Assembly (NCBI RefSeq): GCF_025766255.1 | Contig: NW_026516673.1 | Location: forward strand, 124,001-188,000 | Direction of reading: 5' to 3' | Source of the DNA: Zychaea mexicana | Taxonomy: Eukaryota > Mucoromycota > Mucoromycetes > Mucorales > Lichtheimiaceae | Length of the DNA stretch: 64,000 nt | Shown: one piece after another, positions 31,924 to 44,727 of the stretch | Layout: every line of letters starts with the position of its first letter | Position numbering within the stretch: the first letter of the stretch is position 1 | Program-made: the position numbers and the translations under genes | The notes under the pieces: generated by a model | What the model was told of the DNA's origin: nothing | Databases searched by the model: none | What the model saw: only the letters and a program-made list of their open reading frames with translations

Positions 31924-33434
31924 ATGGCAACCATTGTCGACGTAATCTTTGTAGGCACAGGCACTTCTGGTGCTGTGCCTAATGTATCTTGTCTTACGGA
32001 TCCCAAGAAGAAGTGCAAAGTGTGCACGTCTGCCATGACGCCTGAGGGCCGGAAAAACATGAAAAAGAATACCTCCATGATTGTACGATATCGGAAACAC
32101 GACGATCCTCCTAATGCAAGACTTCGGTATGTCTCGAAAGCGACCTTTTCATTCTCTTTCTCTCCTGTATAGAAAAACATAAATAGAGTGGCAATAAGCG
32201 ATAGTCACTGCGAAATTCATACAATGTGAATCAATGAGATCTTGCACACACCTTATCCCTAGTGGGTTATTCTACGTGAAACGGCAAGCTAACTAATTCT
32301 TTTTTCGATACATAGCACCGTATTGATCGATTGTGGCAAAACATTTTACGGTAGATATTTTGGCTTTTTGTTTGTTAAAGTCGCACTCTATCAGGTACAT
32401 ATTTCTGATCGTTTAACGCATCTGTACAAATAGACAGCGCGTTGCATATATTCCCTCAATACGGTATTCGTGAGCTGGATGCAGTAATCTTGACCCACGG
32501 TCACGCAGATGCCTGTTACGGTATGGATGGTTTGCGTCAGTGGACATTGGGTGGCGCCATCCAGAAATCAATCAACATTTATCTGTCGGATGAAACCATG
32601 GAAGTTATCCAGAGAACATTTCCCTTTCTCGTCGACGTTCGCCATGCCACAGGTAATATTATTCTCTGAGATGGGCACTATTTTTTGTATTACAGGATCA
32701 CTGATATTTGCTCTGGGTCATCCGTCTTGTCAAGGTGGCGGTGATGTAGCCACGTTTGAATACAAGGTCATCTCACCGGATACACCATTCACCATCCAGG
32801 GGTTAGAATTCATGCCTCTTCCAGGTTAGTTCACCTTATCGAAGATTACTTGCCTGTTTTCCAATGGCGAACCAAAAACGAAAGTATGCTAATATACTGT
32901 GGCTAAATCAGTACACCACGGCACATATCTCTCCACGGGTGAACCTTACTGGTGTTACGGATTCAAAATGAATGACATCAGCTACATTTCCGACACCAAC
33001 TATATCCCACCGGAAACCATGAAACGTATCACTTCCTCACCGAACCGCATATTCGTCATTGATTGCTTACGAAGTGAGTACAATACAGAGACCCCCTTAT
33101 ATAAGAAAACATAGTGCTAATCAATATGTATACTTCATTATGGTCAATAACAGTGGAAGTGACGCACGCGTCACATTTTGCCCTTCCCGACTCTTTGGAT
33201 GCTGCAAGACATGTTAGGGCGCTTAAGACATACCTTGTCGGTAGCACGCACCGAGTGGATCATTACGGTTTGGAAAAATCACTCGGAGAATTGGCCACTT
33301 CTGAGGGCTTACATGTAGCACCAGCATACGATGGCTTACTAGTCGTATTTAACGATGATGGTACAATGACAGAAAAATCTTATATAGACCCAGAGCCTAA
33401 AACTGTACGTCCTTTACCCACTTCAAATAAATAG
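31924..33434 (+). CDS. Metallo-beta-lactamase-fold hydrolase (PhnP-like)
   Basis: This family has a two-metal hydrolase fold; relatives include bacterial PhnP cyclic phosphodiesterase. Six exons (31924-32126, 32316-32350, 32434-32652, 32735-32824, 32912-33073, 33154-33434) give 329 residues with all phases correct. The N-terminal strand VDVIFVGTGTSGAVPN is typical, followed by a cysteine pair (KKKCKVCTSA) like the zinc-site loop of PhnP relatives. Metal motif one is LTHGHADACYGMDGLRQW (H-x-H-x-D with Ala where many members have His). Then come HHGTY near the metal site, ISYISDTNYIP with the bridging Asp, and THASHFALPDS and GSTHRVDHYG at the end. No signal peptide, so cytosolic. The physiological substrate is unknown. 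Confidence 0.85.
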
Positions 33435-34191
33435 AAAGAATTACATATAGAGTGAGAAAAACATTACAGTATATGACATGGATCGAATGGTTCTATTCTA
33501 TAACATCATAGCTTTTTCCACTGATAGAAAAGTGGTGTGATAGACATTGTGTTTGCATGACAATGACAAAGGGCTGAGGTTGAATTTGTGTGCGTGCTTG
33601 GGTGTCTGGACGAGGAAGATCATTTTTAATCAAGATGATATTATGCATAAGCGATAGAGTTACATGTATCCATGTAAATTAGTAGTTGGTGGTAGTGATG
33701 GGCGCTTTTTTAAAGATGAGGTGTTTCGTTTTTAAGAGTTGACTATGGTTGCATAGTGCCTAAATAGGGTAGCTCTTTGACATTCCACTCACAAGTGGAA
33801 CTACTAACCTCAGCAATTGCAGCCTCTTGAAGCTTTTCATTCCCATTACAGCCTGAACGATTTCACCGCCAGTCAATGTTGGACGCACAGCAGCCATATC
33901 CGCTCTGGAATATCAGCATTAAACATCTTAACATTTGAGGATACACAGCCATACGTATCCTCTGTTGTAATCTGCTTTACAACCTCCTTGTGAGCATTGA
34001 CCAATTCGTCACTTGTTGTGTTACTTCTAGCAATTATCGCATCCAGGATATTGATTTTTTTGAAACAGTTGAAAAAGGTCTCCTTCAATATGTTTCAGTT
34101 GACAATAGAATTATTATCTAGTAAATATTCACACTGATGTATAGAAACTGTTTGTCCGCCATTAGTGTGTAATCATTGAGGCTCACAGCTA
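33435..34191. other. Intergenic region with a minus-strand coding relic
   Basis: On the minus strand 34088-33780 has two overlapping frames, NILDAIIARSNTTSDELVNAH and TLTGGEIVQAVMGMKSFKRL, that look like one decayed reading frame with a shift. No family was recognised. The rest is unremarkable. Confidence 0.35.
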
Positions 34192-34482
34192 TATTTTCCC
34201 CCTAAAAAGCGCTGTCGTGATTCGCAGCCACCCGCTTTTTGCAGCCTAATTACTTTTTTTGATGGCCTGGAGGCAAAATTTATTTCCAACAGAGTGTCCA
34301 GAGGAGTAAGTGACTATTGGTTGTGAATACATGTATGAGAAAATGTGGGAAAGAGAAGTGACGGAATAGAGAAAACTGTTTATGTGTGCGGTGGTAGATG
34401 GCAGTGGCATGAGCAGCTACTGCCTACGCAGCCTAATTACTCAAAATCCCATGGTTGCAAAAAGCGGGGTTTGACTGTATCT
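34192..34482. mobile_element. Degenerate pogo-type MITE
   Basis: The right end TTGCAAAAAGCGGGGTTTGA plus CTGTA resembles the end of the MITE at 21279-21802. The left side has CCGCTTTTTGCAG in inverted orientation. GCAGCCTAATTACT occurs at both 34241 and 34428. There is no coding sequence. The left terminus is too diverged to place exactly. Confidence 0.5.
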
Positions 34483-34925
34483 ATCATTCTTCCTCACCAC
34501 TTATGTAATATGCTTTATGTTACGCACCGATCAAGAAATCTATAATCACTAAACAGAAAATAAGATTAATAAATGCATATATGGACGTTATAAAAGTAAG
34601 TACTTTTGCTCCTACAGAAAATAGCATTTATTATGAGCGTAAGCACGTCGGCTTCAATATCATACAGTAGTAACTGCTACGCACAAAACTAGTCAGTGAC
34701 AGATTGTTCTGTGCAAGCACGGTAATACTGTTGTTGTCTGGTATTGATTCAATCCTTGTGTCTCCATGTGCTGCTACAAGCCCCGAAGATGTCCATCAAT
34801 CACCTGTGTTTAGCCCGCGCTACTCCTGCCAAATCTCTTTTAAAAGATAGCCATGCGCGGGGAAGAAAAAAACTACTATCTAGTACGTAACAGAACGCTA
34901 TTTATGCAGTATGTACAACTGTTTT

Positions 34926-35040
34926 GCTGCGTTACTGTTCGCTTACATTTGACTATTCATCCCTAGATTCTTTTATATCACTTGATAGAAAAACTCTTGT
35001 AGCCCAAATTAACGCATATATTTACGTCTTATATATCAAG
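34926..35040 (+). repeat. Dispersed repeat, copy 1
   Basis: About 115 bases match 39049-39164 in the same orientation with roughly a dozen differences. The shared core is CTAGATTCTTTTATATCACT followed by TGATAGAAA. Flanking sequence on both sides is unrelated. Confidence 0.75.
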
Positions 35041-38000
35041 CAATGGAAATAACACATGCTTTGCGCTGTTGTTGTTCGTTATCTTTTACAGCTATTTTTT
35101 CCCCGGAATCAATGCTGAAGAACACTCACCCTTGCTATCTCTTTGTTCATGTTTGTTAATGTTCCTGTTTAGATTCCTTTTCGCCCAGGCTTTGTTGGCA
35201 CAAGGGCATCGTAGTCCACCTCCACGCCATACGTCATTGCTTATACACATATTGAGGGTCTCCTTGTTTTGGTTATGCGTCCAGATGGGTCGTTTGTACA
35301 GATTCTATTGAATTGTTATACACTTTACTGTATTGCACATAAACATTATTGTACTTTCGGTAATGTCTCTCTTGCAGACTAACTACTCTGTAATTTGTCG
35401 GGCTACAAGGTGTTTCATCAATTGTTCGATGATAATGGGGAAAGGGCACGCCTCGCTTGAGCGTCGTTTGATACCGCAAGGCGTTATTAGCAGCGTGTCC
35501 AACGACGTACAGGGCAAAATAGAACTTATACCAAAAAACATTGTGAGGCCTTTTTGATCGATGAGATGATGGTGCGAAGTAGACGGGAAGCACCGCATTC
35601 ACAAATGTAGATGATGATTGCCATGGTTTTCTTGCCCAAATATACGACGTTTCTTTTCCAATGGTTGTTGGAGATATTTCATGATTATTCTCATTATATT
35701 TGAAAACGATTCAACCCAAGTTTGTATGTTGACCAACGTTGTGATTTTCTTATTTCCACCGCCCATCTTGTTCCTTTGATTATGTATTTGATAATATGCT
35801 ACTGTCCACACATTTATATGACCAAACGATTCCCCAAACATCATTATCCACTGTTGGGAGAACTTTCAAGAATTATGAGTATTTCTGTTAAACGACGATC
35901 CCTATTGGAGGGACAGATAGTCATTTCGGCGCTCATTATCAGCTATCGCCCACGGTATGCAATGCCTTTAAAAGCGATCCAAAGACGAAGTCCTTCTTGA
36001 CCTATTGGTAAAGGTGACATGAGCTTGGTAAACATTTCCGTACACTGACCGGAACAGTGGCTCAAACCAAAAACGTAGCCTTGGAGCGTTCATTATACGG
36101 GAAACCCTACATGGTTTAAAGCAAACGCATGTAGTCCAAGAGCAAACACATATTACTATCCCTGCCAACTTCAATTGATATGCCACCTTGCCACCAGACA
36201 ATGCACCAGTCGTGAATGGAATTGCTGCTGGGAGAAGTCTTGTAGCGAAGAAGCTGCTCGTCCCCAACACACTCTGCTGTGGCATCTAAAGACAAGACTT
36301 GGTAAAAATTAAGCGGACCTTAATTTATACCAAAAGGGACTATATGTTAAGCCAAGTGGGGCGTAATGCACAGTAAACGGTGCACCTAACGTATATAAAA
36401 AGCAACTGCAAAAGAGCAGGATTTTTCTCTCGGGTTTATTACAACATCATCAATTCGGAAACGACACGTAGTCTGCAAAGAGGCGATCAGAGACACAATA
36501 TGTATTTTGCTGTGGAATTAGGCAACAATAGAGGAAAATTTGCTACGTCTCTCTTTTTTTTTATCACATAACGAAGGCTATGAGCGCGTACGCACAAACC
36601 CACAATAATGGCAAGCATAAAACGGACGTAAATCAGCAGGAAGAAAAGGTAGTCTACGAATGAGCAAATCAGGAAGAGCGCAACACGGATCTTTCTATTT
36701 TAAATAGTGACGAAGTGTTGCGTGTGTCAAACCTTGAGCGTTCCAACAGCTTTCCCTTGAAACGAAAACTATGTAGAGTGAAAGCGCATTGTGACGCAAC
36801 GATTTGGCTAACTGACTTTGCACTCGAAATGCACAAAGGGATGGCGAGTGAACAAGGTGATGAATGGAGCAACGAGTTACGCGCAAAAGTGGTAAAAGTT
36901 GGAGGAAGTCATCGTTTGTAGTGTTATTTTTCTGATCGTCCCCATGGATCTTGAACGCTGCTTTAAAAGAAGGATGAGTCGAATTCACTAACGGCAGCGG
37001 ATACTTATTATGAGCGGGTCAACGTATCTGCAGCAGCACATACTTGGGATGGAGGATAGAACTTTCAGAGAACTGTTGGCGGATAGCGAAAGTGGTAAAG
37101 CAACAGTTTGACGAGCACGGTTAAACATAGAAGATAACGGGTCTGTTTTATATAGTGCAGCGATGGGGGCATCTTTTTCCGCACACACATAACATCAAGT
37201 ACCACACACACAGTCAAAAGATAATATCAAAGCACTGTGAACTACGCTATCTACACACGCTGTTTGCCTTGTTGGCTGAAGGACTGTAAACTGGCTGCTG
37301 GGTGGATTGTGTTCTCACTGTTCACTGATGGTGAATTGTCTGCCTTGTTAGTCACGCCTAATTCCGGCATTTACTGCTCACAGAAAAGCATTTCTTCCGT
37401 GAATGTACTTGCTCATTCGCATTCGTGTCTTTGTTTTCGCTTGACACGGTGCCGTGCACGGCCCCACTCACAAACAAGCGCCGATACCATCGTCGGAGGG
37501 TACAGCTCCGCATGGTGAGAGACACGTACCACTACCGCCGCAGCACACTTGTTTAGATGACCACCAAGTACACCCCCTTTCCTTTCCTTTTGTGATAGTC
37601 CCTTTGAGCCATATCATATGCTGAAAGCCATACTATTAAGCAAAAGCCAATGAAAATCCATGGAACTTGGTGGAACTTTTTGAAGTCCCGAGCGTGACAG
37701 TCAAAAAACGTCTATATAAAGCGAGCAGTTTCGCTTTTCCTTTCTTTTTCTTTTTCTTCACTTTAGTTCGTTTTGGAAAGGCGTTGGGCTGTATGCGCAG
37801 GGGTCACTGTCTGTGCTATGATCAGTTCCGTGCCAGTGCTGGCGATTGCTCAGAGTTTTCTGATGATTGGATGGGCTCAGTGGTCCGCCATGAAGAGATG
37901 ACTGCAATGTACCAGTGCGGGTCAGTGGAGGGTGAGGAACGAACAGATTATTATTACTATTATTTATTACACACATTATTATACACAAATAAGAAAATGA

Positions 38001-39048
38001 TAAACAAAATAAAACAATCTTTTTCTTTTCGCACTCTTCTCATAAACGTTTTTACCGCTTTATTATTTTTTTTTGCTTTGCCTTTTTTTTCATGTGCTTG
38101 ACAAGTTCCTTATTTTTTTTTGCCCACCCACAGCTCCGTGCTAAACAAAGCGCAGAACAATGAAAGATGCCCTGTATCGTAGCCGACAGTAACACGATCA
38201 CAACGCGCTTTATCACAATTTGACACTCCTTTTCACCTTCTGTGATCGCACAAATTACTTGTTATCACCGCGGATATGGTGCGACCCTCCTTGTTATTTT
38301 ATAAGAGGCAACACCAGAGCATACGCCAACAGGCTAGTATAACTGCTAGATCTTCAAATTGGAAAGTCTGTTTTCAGCTGCTCGTCTCTCTCTCTCTCTT
38401 TCTTGCACGTAGCTTATCACAACAGGATTTTCTTGTCATTTTGGTTTTCACCTGATTCAGATGCAGAAAATTGCGCCTGTTTTTTAAGCGTGATTCTTGG
38501 ACCAAACGTCACTTCCAAGAGGCGACAAGAAGACGATAAAGCTTGCGCAATGACCGTGCAAAAAGTTCTTATGCATGTTGACCGCGTTGTAAACTCTTTG
38601 GTCTGCTCGAATTTGTATCCTTTGAGTACAGTATATCGATGATGACGTCTTTATAATAAATGTAGTTTGATGTTAGTGAGTGGTTCTTATGTCAGTGTGC
38701 TAAGAAAACATTAAAGGGAAACAAAGAATCGGCAGTGTTAAGGTCAATAATAATGAGTAGATCTCGCTTGCATACTTTGATTTATGTATAGATACCTGCT
38801 TAATGGAATTGCTGAAGTTTGAGGGGCGCAAATGGATGCCTTCAATTCAACAAGCCATCTACGAAAGGAGCCATCTTGCTTGCTTTTTCCTATTTCTTCT
38901 TCTTCCAAATGAACTTGCACCTGGTGAATGTGTGATCCCGTAACTGCGGTGGTATTATCATTGCTGTCTGGATTATTCTTGTTGTTTTGCTTCTTGATTG
39001 AGCTATCGTCGCTACCATCTGATCATTTATAAATTTTATCACATATAA
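35041..39048. other. Gene-poor stretch with possible decayed minus-strand frames
   Basis: No intact gene seen. On the minus strand, open stretches at 36285-35968 (RLLPAAIPFTTGALSGGK) and 35844-35599 (NKKITTLVNIQTWVESFSNI) look protein-like but match no family I know. TATA-like TATATAAA at 37711 followed by a CT tract, and a CT microsatellite at 38385-38402, are promoter-like but no gene follows. Confidence 0.35.
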
Positions 39049-39164
39049 GCTGCGTTATTGTTCGTTTACATTAGACTATTCATCTCTAGATTCTTTTATA
39101 TCACTTGATAGAAAGACTCGTGTAGCCCAAATCAATGCATAAATTTCACGTCTTTTATATTAAG
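39049..39164 (+). repeat. Dispersed repeat, copy 2
   Basis: Partner of 34926-35040, direct orientation, about 4.1 kb apart. It could be the conserved end of an unclassified element or a decayed LTR. Confidence 0.75.
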
Positions 39165-42100
39165 ATACCAACCATCCGCTCCGTTGCCGACCCCCCACAC
39201 GCTCTTGGTCTTTCATCGTTCCTCGATTTAACTCACAAATGTCTCCGAGTACTATTTTTTGACTTCTTGTCTATATCTATTTTTTTCCCTGATACTTATA
39301 GGCAAATAAAAATTGACCCACGGTCATCTACCAAAAAAAAGGTGACCGTCGTATTTTGTCGATACTAGATTAATGTAGATTGGCAAAAACAACATAGACT
39401 CGGTTTTTCTCGAGGACCAATGGTGATTCAATGCCAAAGAATTAGCAATGTGAAGAAGCTCATTTTAAAATAGAAAATAATAACTGGAATCTCATCTGAG
39501 ATACCATGCGAGAACGGACATATATAACGATTACTTAGGGTTGACCAAAACTCGTGAAAAGATTCTCTGTGGTCTCATGCCCGAAGGCAACAATTTCTAA
39601 CTTCTCCTGAGAGCAGCGTCAATGAAACACGTATCATAGTATTTCATGCACTTGTTACATTTTACATTCTGTACTTTCATGTATAAGGGACAGATTCTTA
39701 CTAATTCTTGTAGAAGCGCATATAGACGTTTTCAGGACAGTACCTCTCAATATTTTTGTGCCATGATCACGGCTCATAGTGCTATTACTGCCAGATTTAA
39801 CCTGTTGACAAATATTTTGATAGTTTCTACACAAAGCTCATTAGATCCTACGACTTGCCGAAGGTGCGTGTCTCGCCTCATAATTAGCGCGATCCTCGCA
39901 AAATACAATGCAAAACGACTGCAGAGTATGGCTGTGCCATCCTTCTTAAGTATCGTATGGAGCTAAGCTGCGATCAGAATGTTGTTATTACTTTAAAACA
40001 ATGAAGCATTAATCCATGTTGTTATAGAAATTGAGAACGTTTAAACAAGCAATAGTAATGAGAGCTGCCTATTATAAGATGTGTGCTTATAATGCATCAT
40101 ATACGTTCTGTGTAGAAGCTGGAAAGTACTTTCACATATCGGGATAATATGTCCTTATCTTTAACATGCTGTATTTCTCCTTTGACGGATACAGTGAGGT
40201 TCTTGTACTCCGCTTTTTTGCAGCATCATCCCAGATTATCCAGCTCGAACGTGTACTCGTTTATTAGCGGTTTTTAAAGGATCCTTCAAAGCTATAGACA
40301 AGAAAAGAAGTAATAACCTAGAGCCGAACAATATCATAGGAAATATAATTAGCACGTGACTTACAAAAGAGTACAAGTTTTCAATTTTGGGTGAAGTGCA
40401 CAGTATAAATGGCCTCCTTTAAATGAAGCGTCCTATTAAGCATGGGAGGGGAACAGCCGGCCGCAAAAGTATATTTCTATTAGTTATTTAAGTTTTGTTC
40501 AATCAGTCTACGTACTTCCATCGTTTACGGGGAAAATAGACAAAAACTATGATTATGCATGAGGATATAAGGATGGGATTATTGATGAGGGTAAACATTC
40601 ACTGACTTTCACGTTGCGTAAATCGAGATATCCAGGACTAACGCGCCGTTTATATTAATGATAGTTACTACTCTGTACAAACTTTGATTTCGTAAGAGTA
40701 ACTCCCTGCTCAGGTTCTTCTAATGTACCAGCTGCATAACATGCACAATATGTACCACGACAATGTAGGTCACTTTATTTGGAGTAAAGGATTCTATAGT
40801 GCTCGCTTGATGATATGTATAGTATAAATATTACCACATAGAACCTTGAGCTTCTTCATTGGAAACATTTGTTTCTCGGTCACTTTGTGTTCAAGTTTTT
40901 TCCCACAATCCCTAATTTGTACTTAGAGCTTAACATCGACTAGTGTCAGACTGCCAGCATATAGTTTCGTAAACCGGTGTATCATCTCAAATTTGTTTTT
41001 TACCAAGTGAAAACTTCAAATTGGATTAAAAGCCGTGGTTTTGTCCGTCATTGAGTCTGTTTGTGTTTGTTGTTTTTTTCCCACAATCTCATGAATAAGC
41101 AAAGAATGTTCATCTTCTACTATCGTATAATCCACATGGTCTCTGTTTCGAAAGCGTCATTTTATTTTCTCCAAGTATTAATTATTGCTGCTACTTACTA
41201 AGAGTGATAGAAAAAACGAGTCAAATTTTTCTAATTTTGAAAATGACCCCTGCCGTGTCGCTAAATTGTATTAGATAAGTCAAAATTGGAGAATGTGAAG
41301 CCACGTGCCACGCACACAGACAATGAGGTTATAGATAAAAGCTGGTTCTTTTGTTCTATTGGTAGCTGTTTCTATAGGGTACGACACTTTTTTCTTCTGG
41401 GGATACGGCGTAGTTGACAACAGATCACCCGAGATCTACCACAGGTTTTGCTGATTGTTTGTTTACAGCCCTGGTATGTAACTGGTGATAATGATGATCA
41501 AGTGCACAGTCAATATCCAGTAATAGTGTAACCATGACACCTTGTGATGGTTACACAAGGCGACGTGCTCCATTGCTTGACAACAGCTCACTGATGGGTA
41601 GTTAATGAGACAACAAGCGGGCAAAATTGAAATAGCTTAAAAACGCTGATAGCAAGTATGCATTTTGGTAGCAGTGATAGTTACTGAAGCAACTAAAGCA
41701 GAGTGGTTGCATGTAAGCAAGCATCGCACTCTTGTGTATAAAAAAGGATATTCCGGTGGCCTGCCTATCATCGGATAAGTCTGTTCTGTGATAGAATTTG
41801 ATATATGCTGTCACACTCTCGCTGCAAGATCATCTTCCGGCACCAGATAAAAAACAAAACATCGGCACACACAAACAAAGCATGGTACTGTCTCTGCCAA
41901 TGAGAACTCTTTTCTCCCCTGGAGAACAAGCTGCTATCATCGGCCTTAAATAAGCACCATAATTATGCCGACAGACCAAAGGAATGAACGGTCAATCCTG
42001 GCAACCACTATCTTAGATGATACGAGATTTAACATATGTGGCGTTCAAAGCGTACAGGATGTTTCCCATCAGGAGATTTTCCTAAACCGACAAGTGAAAC

Positions 42101-42297
42101 CTATGTCCTAAAATGGCATCTTATAACGGCGCGAATCTCCATCCACAATTCTTTTTCTTCCCACTCTTTCTCTCTCTTTCTCTCTCTCTCTCACTCTCTA
42201 CCTTCTTTCATCGAAACCTCTTTGTTGACTCTATTTGTCATCCGGTCCCCCTTCGCACGTGAGAGTTTTTTGTTTTAATTTTTGACAATTCGCACTC
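39165..42297. other. Long gene-free stretch upstream of IDO
   Basis: Three kilobases without a supported gene. Short frames such as that at 39646-39966 have no recognisable domain. The last 150 bases form a strongly pyrimidine-rich leader (TCTCTCTC at 42168-42197) that probably belongs to the IDO promoter. Confidence 0.45.
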
Positions 42298-44394
42298 ATG
42301 CCGGCAATGCATCAGATGAGATCTCTGGACGACTACGACATCTCGCCAAAGACGGGGTTTCTTCCCTCGGAGCCTCCACTACGAAGACTGGAAGACCCGT
42401 ACTTTGCGCCTTGGGAGTCGATGATGGACGACTTTAATGGCTTGCTATTGGCGGGAAAACTTCGACAGAGTGTGCACAAGGTATCAAAATTGATAGCTCG
42501 GCTCGGGTAAAAGATTGCTCCGTGAATGGGGAAAATAGTAACCGTTCTTTCTGTGCTTGTCATTAAGATGCCGCTGCTGGATTACACTCGTCTGAAGACA
42601 GTGCAGGAATATCGGCGTGCGTTCCTTATTATGTGTATGCTGTCGCATAGCTATGTGTGGGGCAAACTTGAAAAAACTTCAGAGGTACAGCAGACAGACA
42701 GACATATCAACGCCGCGCTTTCTCTTTTCTTCCTTTCAGCCACCAGCTTGCTTGACGTCAAAGTTCCCAAATCTGACATATTCTCTCCCACGGTTTTCCC
42801 GTAGACGTTACCAGCAAACCTTGCGGTTCCATGGTCTGCCATTGCTACCCACTTGGGTCTTTGTCCTGTGGTGTGTCATGCAGCCGTCGTGCTATGGAAC
42901 TACAAATTGCTTGACAACGATGGTCCAATTGACCTGAGGTATACATACTTATTCCTACGTCTTTGTTAAGGTTGCATGGCATAGTTTGCTAACGCGACAC
43001 CGTCGTTCATCGTCATCACGATCCTATCTAGCAATTTGAGCGCCTTGTCTACTTATTCGGGCTCACTAGATGAGTCATGGTTCTACTTGGTGACTACAGC
43101 AATCGAGAGTGTGGGCGCACCTTGTTTATCAGCCATGATGAGCTCCATCAATCATGTGCAAAAGGGTGATTACGAGGGTCTACTTGCAGACTTGCAAACC
43201 GTCCTCACCGCCATGAAAGGGATGAACGATACATTGCAACGGATGTATGAAAAGTGCGACCCATACGTATTCTATTGGAAGATTCGTCCGTATTTAGCAG
43301 GATGGGAGAACATGGCCGAGGCGGGTCTTCCATTTGGTCTCATCTATGAAGGTGTCGACTCGTTCTGGAGTGCCGAGACGGACGAATATGCAGACATGAG
43401 CCATTTATCCGAGGCAGAGCGTCTTCTTCGACAATACCGTCGTTATGCAGGCGGTAGTGCTGCACAGAGTAGTTTGATTGCTGCGCTGGATGTATTTCTC
43501 GGCGTGGAACACTATCCCACGGGCAAACGACCACAGGTTCAGAGGCCAGATAGCCATGATCAGAAAACCGTCAATGACCGATATACGCAATTACCCACGC
43601 CTAACCCAGCTGATGAGCTCAACAAGTCGAAAGCAGCATCAGAAGAAAGTCGGCCTGTACAACCCACGTTTGTGCGTACCAACCGCAACACCTTCTTACG
43701 CGCAATGCGCATGTATATGCCACGACCGCACCGAGAGTTTCTTGAAGATCTCGAACACGCCGCCAACTTGCGCTCATTCATGATGCATTTGGATCAACAA
43801 CCCAAAACAAAGCGATCAGCTGAAGAAACCATGCTACTTGAAGTGTACAACGACTGCTTAGCACAGCTCAAGTCCTTCCGCGACATACACGTCCAGATCG
43901 TCACGTTGTACATTGTCAATCAAGCGCGTAAGGGCCCCAATATTGCCCATGGTGGGTTTGCCATTGAAAAAAAGAAGCAGCAGTATCAACAAAGCGACGA
44001 CAGCCAGATACAACAAGATGATCAGACCCGCCCAGCAAAGAAGGCGAAAATCAATGCGGCTGACCACAACGTACTCTACCCGCAAACTGCCCTTGAAACG
44101 TCCCCTCGTATTCGTAAAGGCTCGCTATCGGCCATGGTCAGTGATCTGTTCCCTGAACTGGGCCTGGCAAAGCACGTCGATCCGAAGACGGGTGTGGTGC
44201 GTGGTACTGGCGGTACCAACGTGTTGCCGTTTCTGAAACAGTCGCGAGATGAGACTTCTGACACTAGGATTGGCATTGCCAGTGCTCACCCGAATGGAAC
44301 AACAGTGAAAAACCCAAATACAGTTGCGTCCATTGCAACAGAACCTACACCAGAACGCCGTCGATCATGGCGAAATTGGTTCATTACAAAATAG
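42298..44394 (+). CDS. BNA2: Indoleamine 2,3-dioxygenase
   Basis: IDO is a haem enzyme that opens the indole ring of tryptophan to N-formylkynurenine, the first step towards NAD in fungi (Bna2). Four exons (42298-42480, 42568-42684, 42805-42938, 43032-44394) give 598 residues, clearly longer than typical IDOs of about 400-450. Recognisable blocks are LPANLAVPWSAIATHLGLCP, LDESWFYLVTTAIESVGAP, KCDPYVFYWKIRPYLAGWEN, FLRAMRMYMPRPHREFLEDL, and the haem-ligand region LKSFRDIHVQIVTLYIVNQ with its His. GTGGTNVLPFLKQSRDET is the substrate-loop motif. Extra length comes from an insert of about 75 residues between the haem helix and GTGGT, rich in Q and K (KKKQQYQQSDDSQIQQDD), and a polar tail ending RRRSWRNWFITK. 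The basic KKAKI stretch is exposed-looking. All key motifs are present. Confidence 0.93.
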
Positions 44395-44727
44395 CGTTGT
44401 ACAGTCATAAGGACATTTATACCTCGGCTTTTTTCTTACTCTTCTTACTATCTTCTCTGCTGTCTAGCTTACAGTGTTCCTCTTTAATTGCTTGATAACC
44501 TAACCACCCCTCTCTTCTGTCTCTATTTTCCTTTACGTTTCGAGCTCTTTATCTGTATAATATTTATCATACCATCCTCACTACCACGAAAAAACCCCCC
44601 ACCCTCGCTTCTTCTTTCAAAACACACACACACACACACATACGCACACACAAAATCATCCTAACTTCTGGGAAATACGAGACGTACGATGCTTTTCTTT
44701 TGGTTGATAGTAAGCGATATTAGTTTA
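44395..44727. other. Convergent intergenic region with CA microsatellite
   Basis: 3' flanks of IDO (+) and the cyclin gene (-). A CA dinucleotide run lies at about 44622-44640. No gene is visible. Confidence 0.55.

Noticed and set aside
37667..38101. 144-residue frame after a TATA-like box
   Set aside because: Composition is low-complexity (F, Y and L runs from CT and TA tracts), with no domain and no splice-supported extension.
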